From NCBI RefSeq assembly GCF_018614655.1, contig NZ_JAGGOG010000024.1, forward strand, positions 62,001-126,000: 64,000 bases of DNA, written 5' to 3'. Within the stretch, counting starts at the first letter, position 1. Every line of letters begins with the position of its first letter. The position numbers and the translations under genes were made by a program. The DNA comes from Pseudomonas fluorescens. GTDB lineage: Bacteria > Pseudomonadota > Gammaproteobacteria > Pseudomonadales > Pseudomonadaceae. The notes under the pieces are model-generated. The model was not told where the DNA came from. It did no database searches and saw nothing but the letters and a program-made list of their open reading frames with translations. Below, one piece after another: positions 47,252 through 56,278 of this stretch.

Positions 47252-48733
47252 ATGAGCAAAGAAGTACTGCTGGTTGTTGAGTCGGTATCCAATGAAAAGG
47301 GCGTACCGGCAAACGTGATTTTTGAAGCGCTGGAGCTGGCCCTGGCCACTGCTACCAAAAAGCGTTTTGAAGACGAAGTTGATCTGCGTGTGGAAATCAA
47401 TCGCCACACCGGTGCCTATGAGACTTTCCGTCGTTGGACGGTCGTCGAAGAAGCCGATCTTGATGATCCGGCCATCGAAACCTGGCCGAGCAAGGTTGCT
47501 GAAACGCACCCGGGCGCCCTGGTTGGTGATGTCGTCGAAGAAAAGATCGAGTCCATCGAGTTCGGCCGTATTGCTGCACAGACTGCCAAGCAAGTCATCG
47601 TGCAAAAGGTTCGTGAAGCCGAACGCGCTCAAGTCGTTGACGCCTATCGCGAGCGCCTGGGGGAAATCATCTCCGGCACCGTGAAAAAAGTGACCCGCGA
47701 CAATGTGATCGTTGACCTGGGTAACAATGCTGAAGCGTTGCTGGCCCGTGAAGACATCATTTCCCGCGAAACTTTCCGGGTTGGCGTGCGTTTGCGTGCG
47801 CTGCTCAAGGAAATCCGCACCGAGAACCGCGGCCCTCAGTTGATCCTGTCGCGTACCGCGCCGGAAATGCTGATCGAGCTGTTCCGTATCGAAGTGCCGG
47901 AAATTGCCGAAGGCCTGATCGAAGTCATGGCTGCGTCCCGCGACCCGGGTTCGCGCGCCAAGATCGCGGTCCGCTCCAAGGACAAACGCATCGACCCGCA
48001 AGGTGCTTGCATTGGTATGCGCGGCTCGCGCGTCCAGGCCGTATCGGGCGAATTGGGCGGTGAGCGTGTGGATATCGTCCTGTGGGACGACAACCCTGCG
48101 CAGTTCGTGATCAACGCCATGTCACCGGCCGAAGTCGCGGCAATTATCGTTGACGAGGATGCCCATGCAATGGACATCGCCGTTGGCGCAGACAATCTGG
48201 CTCAGGCCATCGGTCGCGGTGGTCAGAACGTACGTTTGGCCAGCCAGTTGACCGGCTGGACCCTGAACGTGATGACCGAATCGGACATCCAGGCTAAGCA
48301 GCAAGCAGAAACCGGCGACATCCTGCGCAACTTCATCGACGAGTTGGAAGTCGACGAAGACCTGGCACAGGTGCTGGTAGATGAAGGCTTTACCAGCCTG
48401 GAAGAGATTGCCTACGTACCGTTGGAAGAAATGCTCAACATCGACGGCTTTGACGAAGACACCGTCAACGAGCTTCGCGCTCGGGCCAAGGATCGTTTGT
48501 TGACTAAAGCCATCGCTACTGAGGAAAAGCTGGCAGACGCCCATCCGGCCGAAGACCTGCTCTCGCTTGAGGGTATGGACAAGGATTTGGCGATGGAACT
48601 GGCGGTGCGCGGCGTAATTACCCGCGAAGACCTGGCCGAGCAGTCTATTGACGACCTGCTCGACATCGACGGCATTGACGATGATCGTGCCGGCAAGTTG
48701 ATCATGGCCGCCCGAGCCCATTGGTTCGAGTAA
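47252..48733 (+). CDS. nusA: Transcription termination/antitermination factor NusA
   Basis: ATG 47252 gives 493 residues (MSKEVLLVVESVSNEKGVPANVIFEALE). It has the N-terminal polymerase-binding domain, S1 (near 135-200), two KH domains (DPQGACIGMRGSRVQAVSGEL, AIGRGGQNVRLASQL) and two C-terminal acidic repeats. It modulates pausing and Rho/antitermination. Confidence 0.98.
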   Translation: MSKEVLLVVESVSNEKGVPANVIFEALELALATATKKRFEDEVDLRVEINRHTGAYETFRRWTVVEEADLDDPAIETWPSKVAETHPGALVGDVVEEKIESIEFGRIAAQTAKQVIVQKVREAERAQVVDAYRERLGEIISGTVKKVTRDNVIVDLGNNAEALLAREDIISRETFRVGVRLRALLKEIRTENRGPQLILSRTAPEMLIELFRIEVPEIAEGLIEVMAASRDPGSRAKIAVRSKDKRIDPQGACIGMRGSRVQAVSGELGGERVDIVLWDDNPAQFVINAMSPAEVAAIIVDEDAHAMDIAVGADNLAQAIGRGGQNVRLASQLTGWTLNVMTESDIQAKQQAETGDILRNFIDELEVDEDLAQVLVDEGFTSLEEIAYVPLEEMLNIDGFDEDTVNELRARAKDRLLTKAIATEEKLADAHPAEDLLSLEGMDKDLAMELAVRGVITREDLAEQSIDDLLDIDGIDDDRAGKLIMAARAHWFE

Positions 48734-48760
48734 TTAGGCGCGGCCTGAGGAGAGAAGTGC

Positions 48761-51283
48761 ATGACGCAAGTCACGGTGAAACAACTGGCCGATGAGGTCA
48801 AAACACCGGTAGAGCGCCTGTTGCAGCAGATGCGTGAGGCAGGTCTGCCGCACACCGCCGCCGATGAAGGTGTGAGCGATAGTGAGAAGCAGTCTTTGCT
48901 GACTCACTTGAAGAGCAGCCACAAGGCGAAAGTGGAAGAACCGCGCAAGATTACATTGCAGCGCAAAACTACCAGCACCCTGCGTGTTGCCGGTAGCAAG
49001 AGCATCAGCGTTGAAGTACGCAAGAAGAAAGTTTTCGTACAGCGCAGCCCGGAAGAAATCGAAGCCGAGCGCAAACGCGAGCTGGAAGAACGTCGTGCAG
49101 TAGAAAATGCTGCTCGTCAGAAGGCTGAAGAAGAAGCCAAGCGTCGCGCCGAAGAAGAAGCGCGTCGTCAGCCTGCTGCTGCGCAACCTGCTGGTACTGA
49201 TGCGGTCGCGGCACCTGTTGCGCCTGTAGAAGCTGTGCGCGAGGCCGCTCCGGTTGCCGCGGCACCGGCTCCTGCAGCTGACGCTCGTAAACGCGACGAA
49301 CCTCGTCGTCCGGACAAACCACGTGCCGATGATAACAATCGTCGTGGCAGTGGCGATGGCGAGCGTAAAAACGCTCCACATCGTGCTTCGGTCAAAGAGA
49401 AGGCGCCAGCGCCACGGGTTGCTCCACGTACTACCGACGAAGAAAGCGACAGCTTCCGTCGCGGTGGTCGCGGCAAGGCCAAGCTGAAGAAACGCAACGC
49501 CCACGGTTTCCAGAGCCCAACCGGCCCTGTCGTGCGTGATGTGCAGATCGGCGAGACCATCACTGTTGGCGATCTCGCCAATCAGATGTCGGTCAAGGCT
49601 GCTGAAATCATCAAGTTCATGTTCAAACTGGGTACTCCAGCGACCATCAACCAGGTGCTTGATCAGGAAACTGCTCAACTGGTAGCCGAAGAGCTGGGCC
49701 ACAAAGTGACCCTGGTCAGCGACACCGCCCTGGAAGATTCCCTGGCTGAGTCCCTGAAGTTTGAAGGCGAGACCTTTTCCCGTGCACCAGTCGTGACCGT
49801 AATGGGCCACGTTGACCATGGTAAGACTTCGCTGCTCGACTACATCCGTCGTGCCAAGGTAGCTGCAGGCGAAGCCGGCGGCATCACCCAGCACATCGGT
49901 GCGTACCACGTTGAAACCGAACGCGGCATGGTCACCTTCCTCGACACCCCAGGTCACGCCGCGTTTACCGCAATGCGTGCCCGTGGTGCCAAGGCGACCG
50001 ACATCGTGATTCTGGTAGTTGCAGCGGACGACGGCGTAATGCCGCAGACCATTGAAGCTGTCCAGCACGCCAAGGCCGCTGGTGTTCCACTGGTTGTTGC
50101 TGTGAACAAAATCGACAAGCCGGGCGCCGATCTCGATCGCATCCGTAGCGAGCTGTCGGTTCACGGCGTGACTTCCGAAGAGTGGGGCGGTGATACGCCG
50201 TTCGTTTCGGTTTCGGCGAAAGTCGGTACCGGCGTAGACGAACTGCTCGAAGCTGTTCTGCTGCAAGCCGAAGTTCTCGAACTGAAAGCAACGCCATCGG
50301 CCCCGGGTCGTGGAGTTGTGGTTGAGTCGCGTCTCGACAAAGGTCGTGGCCCGGTTGCAACCGTTCTGGTTCAAGACGGTACTCTGCGCCAAGGCGACAT
50401 GGTTCTGGTCGGTTCGAACTACGGCCGTGTACGTGCCATGCTCGACGAGAACGGCAAGCCAATCAAGGAAGCCGGTCCTTCCATCCCTGTCGAGATCCTC
50501 GGCCTGGACGGTACTCCGGACGCTGGCGACGAGATGAGCGTGCTGTCGGACGAGAAGAAAGCCCGTGAAGTGGCTCTGTTCCGTCAAGGCAAGTTCCGCG
50601 AAGTCAAGCTGGCCCGTGCTCACGCCGGCAAGCTGGAAAACATCTTCGAGAACATGGGCCAGGCAGAGAAGAAGACGCTCAACATCGTCCTCAAATCTGA
50701 CGTTCGCGGTTCCCTCGAAGCGTTGAACGGCGCCTTGAATGGCCTGGGTAACGACGAAGTGCAAGTGCGTGTTGTCGGTGGCGGTGTCGGTGGTATCACC
50801 GAGTCCGACGCCAACCTGGCACTGGCTTCCAACGCTGTACTGTTCGGCTTCAACGTGCGTGCCGATGCTGGCGCACGGAAGATCGTCGAGCAGGAAGGCC
50901 TGGACATGCGTTACTACAACGTCATCTACGACATCATCGAAGACGTCAAGAAGGCCCTTACCGGCATGCTTGGCAGCGACGTTCGGGAAAATATCCTGGG
51001 TATTGCTGAAGTTCGCGATGTGTTCCGTTCGCCGAAATTCGGCGCGATCGCCGGTTGTATGGTTATCGAAGGTGTTGTGCACCGTAACCGTCCAATCCGT
51101 GTACTGCGTGAAGACATCGTTATCTTCGAAGGCGAGCTGGAATCCCTGCGCCGCTTCAAGGATGACGCTTCCGAAGTACGTGCAGGCATGGAATGCGGTA
51201 TCGGCGTCAAGAGCTACAACGACGTCAAAGCTGGCGACAAGATCGAAGTTTACGAGAAAGTTCAGGTTGCTCGCAGCCTCTAA
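48761..51283 (+). CDS. infB: Translation initiation factor IF-2
   Basis: The 840-residue protein starts at ATG 48761 after GGAGAG. The N-terminal part is highly charged and Ala/Arg/Glu-rich (residues 60-240); the GTPase domain has GHVDHGKTSLLD, DTPGHAAF and NKIDKP; domains II-IV follow, the last binding fMet-tRNA. Initiator tRNA is encoded 2 kb upstream. Confidence 0.98.
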   Translation: MTQVTVKQLADEVKTPVERLLQQMREAGLPHTAADEGVSDSEKQSLLTHLKSSHKAKVEEPRKITLQRKTTSTLRVAGSKSISVEVRKKKVFVQRSPEEIEAERKRELEERRAVENAARQKAEEEAKRRAEEEARRQPAAAQPAGTDAVAAPVAPVEAVREAAPVAAAPAPAADARKRDEPRRPDKPRADDNNRRGSGDGERKNAPHRASVKEKAPAPRVAPRTTDEESDSFRRGGRGKAKLKKRNAHGFQSPTGPVVRDVQIGETITVGDLANQMSVKAAEIIKFMFKLGTPATINQVLDQETAQLVAEELGHKVTLVSDTALEDSLAESLKFEGETFSRAPVVTVMGHVDHGKTSLLDYIRRAKVAAGEAGGITQHIGAYHVETERGMVTFLDTPGHAAFTAMRARGAKATDIVILVVAADDGVMPQTIEAVQHAKAAGVPLVVAVNKIDKPGADLDRIRSELSVHGVTSEEWGGDTPFVSVSAKVGTGVDELLEAVLLQAEVLELKATPSAPGRGVVVESRLDKGRGPVATVLVQDGTLRQGDMVLVGSNYGRVRAMLDENGKPIKEAGPSIPVEILGLDGTPDAGDEMSVLSDEKKAREVALFRQGKFREVKLARAHAGKLENIFENMGQAEKKTLNIVLKSDVRGSLEALNGALNGLGNDEVQVRVVGGGVGGITESDANLALASNAVLFGFNVRADAGARKIVEQEGLDMRYYNVIYDIIEDVKKALTGMLGSDVRENILGIAEVRDVFRSPKFGAIAGCMVIEGVVHRNRPIRVLREDIVIFEGELESLRRFKDDASEVRAGMECGIGVKSYNDVKAGDKIEVYEKVQVARSL

Positions 51284-51354
51284 CTCGCGCACTTCAAGGG
51301 CCACGCGGCGCCCGGGCATGCAAATGCCTGGCGCGGCGTCCGGACTCTAAACGC

Positions 51355-51388
51355 AACGCCCGGTCTGGCTTTTGTCAGGCCGGGCGTT
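51355..51388 (+). terminator. Hairpin between infB and rbfA
   Basis: AACGCCCGG-T-CTG...CAG-G-CCGGGCGTT makes a twelve-pair stem with a T/G position; another hairpin precedes it at about 51304-51340. It may attenuate read-through into rbfA. Confidence 0.65.
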
Positions 51389-51442
51389 TGCCGCTTTCAG
51401 ACCCCACGGGTTTCACCGTGTGGCAGTAACAGGTAACAAGAC

Positions 51443-51844
51443 ATGGCAAAAGAATACAGCCGTACCCAACGTATCGGCGATCAGATGCAGCGCGAGCTGG
51501 CACAGTTGATCCGTCGTGAAGTAAAAGATCCACGTGTTGGCCTGGTCACCATCACCGCCGTTGAAGTCAGCCGTGACGTGGGTCACGCCAAGATCTTCAT
51601 CACCGTGATGGGTCAGGACAGCGCCGAAGAAATCGCGCAAAGCATCAAGGTGCTCAACTCGGCCGCAGGCTTCCTGCGTATGCAGTTGGCCCGCGAAATG
51701 AAGTTGCGCAGCGTTCCTCAGTTGCACTTCCACTACGACGAAAGCGTCGTGCGTGGAGCGCACCTGTCGGCACTGATCGAGCGGGCCGTGGCTGAAGACA
51801 GCCAACACCCGGAAGCGGCCACACCTGAAGACGCCAAGGAGTAA
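51443..51844 (+). CDS. rbfA: 30S ribosome-binding factor RbfA
   Basis: The 133-residue KH-type protein starts at ATG 51443 (MAKEYSRTQRIGDQMQRELAQLIRREVKDPRVGLVTITAVEVSRD). It binds the 16S 5' helix during 30S maturation and is needed in the cold. truB follows three bases after its stop. Confidence 0.96.
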   Translation: MAKEYSRTQRIGDQMQRELAQLIRREVKDPRVGLVTITAVEVSRDVGHAKIFITVMGQDSAEEIAQSIKVLNSAAGFLRMQLAREMKLRSVPQLHFHYDESVVRGAHLSALIERAVAEDSQHPEAATPEDAKE

Positions 51845-51847
51845 TCG

Positions 51848-52765
51848 GTGGCTCAGGTCAAACGTATCCGTCGTAATGTCAGCGGCATCATTCTGCTCGA
51901 CAAGCCCATTGGCTTTACCTCCAATGCGGCCTTGCAGAAGGTTCGCTGGCTGCTCAATGCCGAGAAGGCAGGGCATACCGGCAGCCTTGATCCCCTGGCC
52001 ACCGGTGTCTTGCCGTTGTGCTTTGGCGAGGCCACCAAGTTCTCGCAATACCTGCTTGATTCCGACAAGGGTTACGAAACCCTGATGCAACTGGGCAAAA
52101 CCACCACCACGGCAGACGCCGAAGGTGATGTTTTGCAGGTTCGGGATGTGACCGTTGGTCGTGCTGATATCGAAGCTGCTTTACCCGCTTTTCGTGGGAA
52201 AATCAGTCAGATACCGCCGATGTACTCGGCGCTCAAGCGTGATGGCCAGCCTCTTTACAAGCTGGCGCGTGCGGGCGAAGTAGTGGAGCGCGAACCGCGT
52301 TCTGTTACTATTGCGCGCTTGGAATTGCTCGCCTGTGAAGGTGACACCGCCCGCTTGTCGGTGGACTGCAGCAAAGGCACCTATATCCGTACCCTGGTGG
52401 AAGATATTGGTGAGCAACTCGGTTGTGGCGCATACGTTGCAGAATTGCGACGGACCCAGGCAGGCCCTTTCACCTTGGCCCAGACGGTCACGTTGGAAGA
52501 GCTGGAAGCCGTACACGCCGAAGGCGGTAATGAAGCGGTTGATCGCTTCCTGATGCCATCGGACAGCGGTTTGCTGGATTGGCCATTGCTGCACTTTTCG
52601 GAGCACAGCGCGTTCTACTGGCTTAACGGCCAGCCGGTACGTGCCCCGGATGCCCCGAAATTCGGCATGGTGCGAGTACAGGATCATAACGGTCGCTTTA
52701 TCGGTATCGGTGAAGTGAGCGAAGACGGGCGCATCGCGCCACGTCGACTGATTCGGTCAGAATGA
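51848..52765 (+). CDS. truB: tRNA pseudouridine-55 synthase
   Basis: GTG 51848 (VAQVKRIRRNVSGIILLDKPIGFTSN) gives 305 residues. The catalytic Asp lies in AGHTGSLDPLATGVLPLC; RLSVDCSKGTYIRTLVEDIGEQLG and a C-terminal PUA-like domain follow. It makes pseudouridine 55 in tRNA T-loops. Confidence 0.97.
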   Translation: MAQVKRIRRNVSGIILLDKPIGFTSNAALQKVRWLLNAEKAGHTGSLDPLATGVLPLCFGEATKFSQYLLDSDKGYETLMQLGKTTTTADAEGDVLQVRDVTVGRADIEAALPAFRGKISQIPPMYSALKRDGQPLYKLARAGEVVEREPRSVTIARLELLACEGDTARLSVDCSKGTYIRTLVEDIGEQLGCGAYVAELRRTQAGPFTLAQTVTLEELEAVHAEGGNEAVDRFLMPSDSGLLDWPLLHFSEHSAFYWLNGQPVRAPDAPKFGMVRVQDHNGRFIGIGEVSEDGRIAPRRLIRSE

Positions 52766-52771
52766 CCGGAA

Positions 52772-52812
52772 CCAGTTTGAGGTAAAAGTACAACAGCTTT
52801 TACACAAACTGG
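52772..52812 (+). promoter_or_regulatory. Hairpin in the truB-rpsO leader
   Basis: CCAGTTTG...CAAACTGG and, inside it, GTAAAAG...CTTTTAC pair around a small internal loop. There is no T-run. Two more hairpins follow at 52860-52875 and 52883-52905 before the rpsO start. They may form the S15 control region or RNase processing sites. Confidence 0.5.
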
Positions 52813-52924
52813 AACGAGGGTGGCTGTTAGCAGGCATGGTCACTACTCATTTTTAGATACAGGGATTTGTCCCTGGCCTGTTGAAACCGCCCTTTGGGTG
52901 GTTTCCTGATAAAAGGATTGCCTC

Positions 52925-53194
52925 ATGGCTCTCGACGTTCAAGAAAAAGCACAAATCGTAGCTGACTACCAGCAAGCTGTTGGTGACACTGGTTCGCCAG
53001 AAGTGCAAGTTGCACTGCTGACCCACAACATCAACAAGCTGCAAGGTCACTTCAAGGCCAACGGTAAAGATCACCACTCCCGTCGTGGTCTGATCCGCAT
53101 GGTAAACCAGCGTCGTAAGCTGCTGGACTACCTGAAAGGCAAGGATCTGGGTCGCTATCAGGCTCTGATCGGTCGCCTGGGTCTGCGTCGCTAA
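52925..53194 (+). CDS. rpsO: 30S ribosomal protein S15
   Basis: The 89-residue protein starts at ATG 52925 after AAAAGGA. It shows the S15 signature (DTGSPEVQVALLTHNINKLQGHFKANGKDHHSRRGLIRMVNQRRKLLDYL). It binds the 16S central domain and often represses its own mRNA. Confidence 0.98.
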   Translation: MALDVQEKAQIVADYQQAVGDTGSPEVQVALLTHNINKLQGHFKANGKDHHSRRGLIRMVNQRRKLLDYLKGKDLGRYQALIGRLGLRR

Positions 53195-53388
53195 TCAGCG
53201 ATTGCGCTAGAGGTTGGTTGTCTGCCGTGTGTCAGTGGGATTCCCGCTGGCCCATGGCAGGCTCCCAGCCTCAAGTTTTATCTGGCTACACGTTTTACCC
53301 TGGACAGGCGTTGGGCCGATTCCCGACATTGCCCAAGAATTTCGCAAGAAGACAAGTTCCCCAAGAGCCACAAAGAAGGTAGGACACC

Positions 53389-55494
53389 GTGAACCCGGTT
53401 ATCAAAAAATTCCAGTTCGGTCAGTCGACCGTTACCCTCGAGACAGGCCGTATCGCCCGTCAAGCCTCCGGCGCAGTGCTGGTCACCGTTGACGACGACG
53501 TCACCGTATTGGTGACCGTTGTAGGTGCCAAGCACGCGGACCCAAGCAAGGGCTTCTTCCCTCTTTCTGTTCACTACCAGGAAAAGACTTACGCTGCCGG
53601 TAAGATCCCTGGTGGTTTTTTCAAGCGTGAAGGCCGTCCTTCCGAGAAAGAAACCCTGACTTCCCGACTGATCGACCGTCCGATCCGTCCTCTGTTCCCA
53701 GAAGGTTTCATGAACGAAGTGCAGGTTGTCTGCACCGTCGTTTCCACCAGCAAGAAGACCGATCCGGACATCGCTGCGATGATCGGCACCTCGGCTGCCC
53801 TGGCTATCTCCGGTATTCCTTTCGATGGCCCGATCGGCGCAGCTCGCGTTGCATTCCACGAAAGCACTGGCTACTTGCTGAACCCTACTTACGAACAACA
53901 GAAAGCTTCGAGCCTGGACATGGTCGTTGCGGGTACTTCGGAAGCCGTGTTGATGGTTGAATCGGAAGCCAAAGAGCTGACCGAAGACCAGATGTTGGGT
54001 GCCGTACTGTTTGCTCACGACGAGTTCCAGGTTGTGATCAACGCCGTTAAAGAACTGGCCGCCGAAGCTGCCAAGCCAACCTGGACCTGGGCTCCACAGC
54101 CTGAAGCCACTGCTCTGCTGGGCGCTATCCGTGCCGAGTTCGGCGACGCGATCTCCCAGGCTTACACCATCACCATCAAGGCTGACCGTTACGCTCGCCT
54201 GGGTGAGTTGAAAGACCAGGTTGTTGCCAAACTGTCCGGTGAAGAAGGCCAGCCTTCGTCCAGCGAAGTCAAAGCAGCTTTCGGCGAAATCGAATACCGC
54301 ACCGTTCGCGAAAACATCGTAAACGGCAAGCCACGTATCGACGGCCGCGACACCAAGACCGTACGTCCTCTGAACATCGAAGTCGGTGTTCTGCCTAAGA
54401 CTCACGGTTCGGCTCTGTTCACCCGTGGCGAAACTCAGGCTCTGGTAGTCGCGACGCTGGGCACCGCCCGTGACGCACAACTGCTGGACACCCTGGAAGG
54501 CGAGAAAAAAGACCCGTTCATGCTGCACTACAACTTCCCTCCGTTCTCGGTAGGTGAGTGTGGTCGCATGGGTGGCGCTGGTCGTCGCGAAATCGGTCAC
54601 GGCCGTCTGGCTCGTCGTTCGATTGCAGCCATGCTGCCTGCCGCTGACGTGTTCCCGTACACCATTCGTGTTGTGTCGGAAATCACCGAGTCCAACGGCT
54701 CCAGCTCCATGGCTTCGGTCTGCGGTGCTTCCCTGGCTCTGATGGACGCCGGTGTACCGATGAAGGCGCCGGTTGCCGGTATCGCCATGGGTCTGGTTAA
54801 AGAAGGCGAGAAGTTCGCCATCCTGACCGACATCCTGGGTGACGAAGACCACCTGGGCGACATGGACTTCAAGGTAGCCGGTACCGCCAAAGGTGTTACC
54901 GCGCTGCAGATGGACATCAAGATCAAAGGCATCACCGAAGAAATCATGGAGATCGCTCTGGGCCAAGCCCTGGACGCTCGCCTGAACATCCTCGGTCAGA
55001 TGAACCAGATCATTGGTCAGTCCCGTACCGAACTGTCGGAAAATGCTCCGACCATGATCGCGATGAAAATCGACACCGATAAAATCCGTGATGTTATCGG
55101 TAAAGGCGGTGCGACCATTCGTGCGATCTGTGAAGAGACCAAGGCTTCGATCGATATCGAAGACGACGGTTCGATCAAGATCTTCGGCGAAACCAAGGAA
55201 GCAGCAGAAGCCGCACGTCAGCGCGTTCTGGGCATCACCGCTGAAGCCGAGATCGGCAAGATCTACGTCGGTAAAGTTGAGCGCATCGTCGACTTCGGCG
55301 CATTCGTCAACATCCTGCCGGGCAAAGACGGTCTGGTTCACATCTCCATGCTGAGCGACGCTCGCGTTGAGAAAGTGACCGACATTCTGAAAGAAGGCCA
55401 GGAAGTGGAAGTGTTGGTACTGGACGTGGACAACCGCGGCCGTATCAAGCTGTCCATCAAGGACGTAGCAGCAGCCAAGGCTTCGGGCGTTTAA
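53389..55494 (+). CDS. pnp: Polyribonucleotide nucleotidyltransferase
   Basis: GTG 53389 (VNPVIKKFQFGQSTVTLETGRIARQ) gives 701 residues. Two RNase PH domains (about 1-215, 310-545) are joined by a helical domain, then KH (IRDVIGKGGATIRAICEET) and S1 (GKVERIVDFGAFVNILPGKDGLVHIS). It degrades RNA 3' to 5' with phosphate and joins the degradosome. Confidence 0.98.
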   Translation: MNPVIKKFQFGQSTVTLETGRIARQASGAVLVTVDDDVTVLVTVVGAKHADPSKGFFPLSVHYQEKTYAAGKIPGGFFKREGRPSEKETLTSRLIDRPIRPLFPEGFMNEVQVVCTVVSTSKKTDPDIAAMIGTSAALAISGIPFDGPIGAARVAFHESTGYLLNPTYEQQKASSLDMVVAGTSEAVLMVESEAKELTEDQMLGAVLFAHDEFQVVINAVKELAAEAAKPTWTWAPQPEATALLGAIRAEFGDAISQAYTITIKADRYARLGELKDQVVAKLSGEEGQPSSSEVKAAFGEIEYRTVRENIVNGKPRIDGRDTKTVRPLNIEVGVLPKTHGSALFTRGETQALVVATLGTARDAQLLDTLEGEKKDPFMLHYNFPPFSVGECGRMGGAGRREIGHGRLARRSIAAMLPAADVFPYTIRVVSEITESNGSSSMASVCGASLALMDAGVPMKAPVAGIAMGLVKEGEKFAILTDILGDEDHLGDMDFKVAGTAKGVTALQMDIKIKGITEEIMEIALGQALDARLNILGQMNQIIGQSRTELSENAPTMIAMKIDTDKIRDVIGKGGATIRAICEETKASIDIEDDGSIKIFGETKEAAEAARQRVLGITAEAEIGKIYVGKVERIVDFGAFVNILPGKDGLVHISMLSDARVEKVTDILKEGQEVEVLVLDVDNRGRIKLSIKDVAAAKASGV

Positions 55495-55515
55495 TTACCC
55501 CATCGCTTCACGCTG

Positions 55516-55544
55516 AAAAAAGGACTCTTCGGAGTCCTTTTTTT
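55516..55544 (+). terminator. Terminator of pnp
   Basis: AAAAAAGGACTC-TTCG-GAGTCCTTTTTTT: six-pair GC stem extended by A-T pairs, UUCG loop and seven T. Confidence 0.95.
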
Positions 55545-55596
55545 ATGCGCGCTGGAAAGTGTCCTGAAATCAGCTGTTTAGCCGGGCGAAAAAGCC

Positions 55597-55636
55597 GCAA
55601 CTTGCATGCAGGCACGATCAGCTTCATGCAAGTTGC
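55597..55636. promoter_or_regulatory. Inverted repeat upstream of the BON-domain gene
   Basis: GCAACTTGCATG (55597-55608) recurs exactly inverted at 55625-55636 with a 16-base gap. Dyads with this spacing are typical of dimeric regulator sites. It lies about 155 bases before ATG 55790, ahead of an AT-rich stretch with a TTGACT box at 55650. Confidence 0.45.
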
Positions 55637-55789
55637 ACGATTCCGAAAATTGACTATTTTGTTAAAGTATTGATTTATAAATGTTTTTTATAATTCCAAA
55701 ACTTGGCACAGCGTCTGCACTAGTACTGGTACCCCTGCAGCATCAACGTTTACGCGCTGCAGACTTTCGATAAAACAGGAGTTACTCGT

Positions 55790-56137
55790 ATGAAGAAGTT
55801 CGCTATCGCTGCTGCAACTGCCACCGCTCTGACCCTGACCATGGCCAACGTGGCCTTTGCACAAACTTCCCAGGCGCCAATGGTTGTAGCGGCCGGTGAA
55901 GTGACCAAAGCCAAAGAAGCGACCTCCGACACCTGGATCACCACCAAAGTGAAAAGTGACCTGGTGACCGAGAAAGGCATTCCTGGCACTGATATCAAAG
56001 TCGAAACCAACAAGGGCGTAGTTTCCCTGTCTTCGACCGTTGCTATCACTGAGGCGCAGAAAGCTACGGCTGTCGCCATCACCCAGAAAATCAAAGGCGT
56101 TAAAGCTGTTTCGGCCGATGGCCTGAAAGCAGAGTAA
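55790..56137 (+). CDS. Periplasmic BON-domain protein
   Basis: ATG 55790 follows AGGAG. The 115-residue protein has a signal peptide (MKKFAIAAATATALTLTMANVAFA) and one BON domain (SDTWITTKVKSDLVTEKGIPGTDIKVETNKGVVSLSSTV...VKAV), as in OsmY. Such proteins bind membranes and respond to stress. An inverted repeat upstream may be its operator. Confidence 0.88.
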   Translation: MKKFAIAAATATALTLTMANVAFAQTSQAPMVVAAGEVTKAKEATSDTWITTKVKSDLVTEKGIPGTDIKVETNKGVVSLSSTVAITEAQKATAVAITQKIKGVKAVSADGLKAE

Positions 56138-56180
56138 CGCTGAGAGGTTCATGCGACCGATCACACGGATGTGATCATTA

Positions 56181-56208
56181 CAGGCCCCGGCACTTGTGTC
56201 GGGGCCTG
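56181..56208. terminator. Terminator after the BON-domain gene
   Basis: CAGGCCCCGGCAC-TTG-TGTCGGGGCCTG: thirteen-position stem (one G-U pair), 43 bases after the stop and before a convergent gene. Confidence 0.75.
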
Positions 56209-56230
56209 TTCTATTGGGGGAAGGGAAAAC

Positions 56231-56258
56231 TGCAGGAGCAAGCAAGCTCGCTCCTGCA
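56231..56258. repeat. REP-like inverted repeat
   Basis: TGCAGGAGC...GCTCCTGCA with inner AGC/GCT pairs; same GGAGC-type family as 31881-31900, placed between convergent genes. Confidence 0.65.
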
Positions 56259-56278
56259 AGAGGCTGTCAGGGTTTGAG

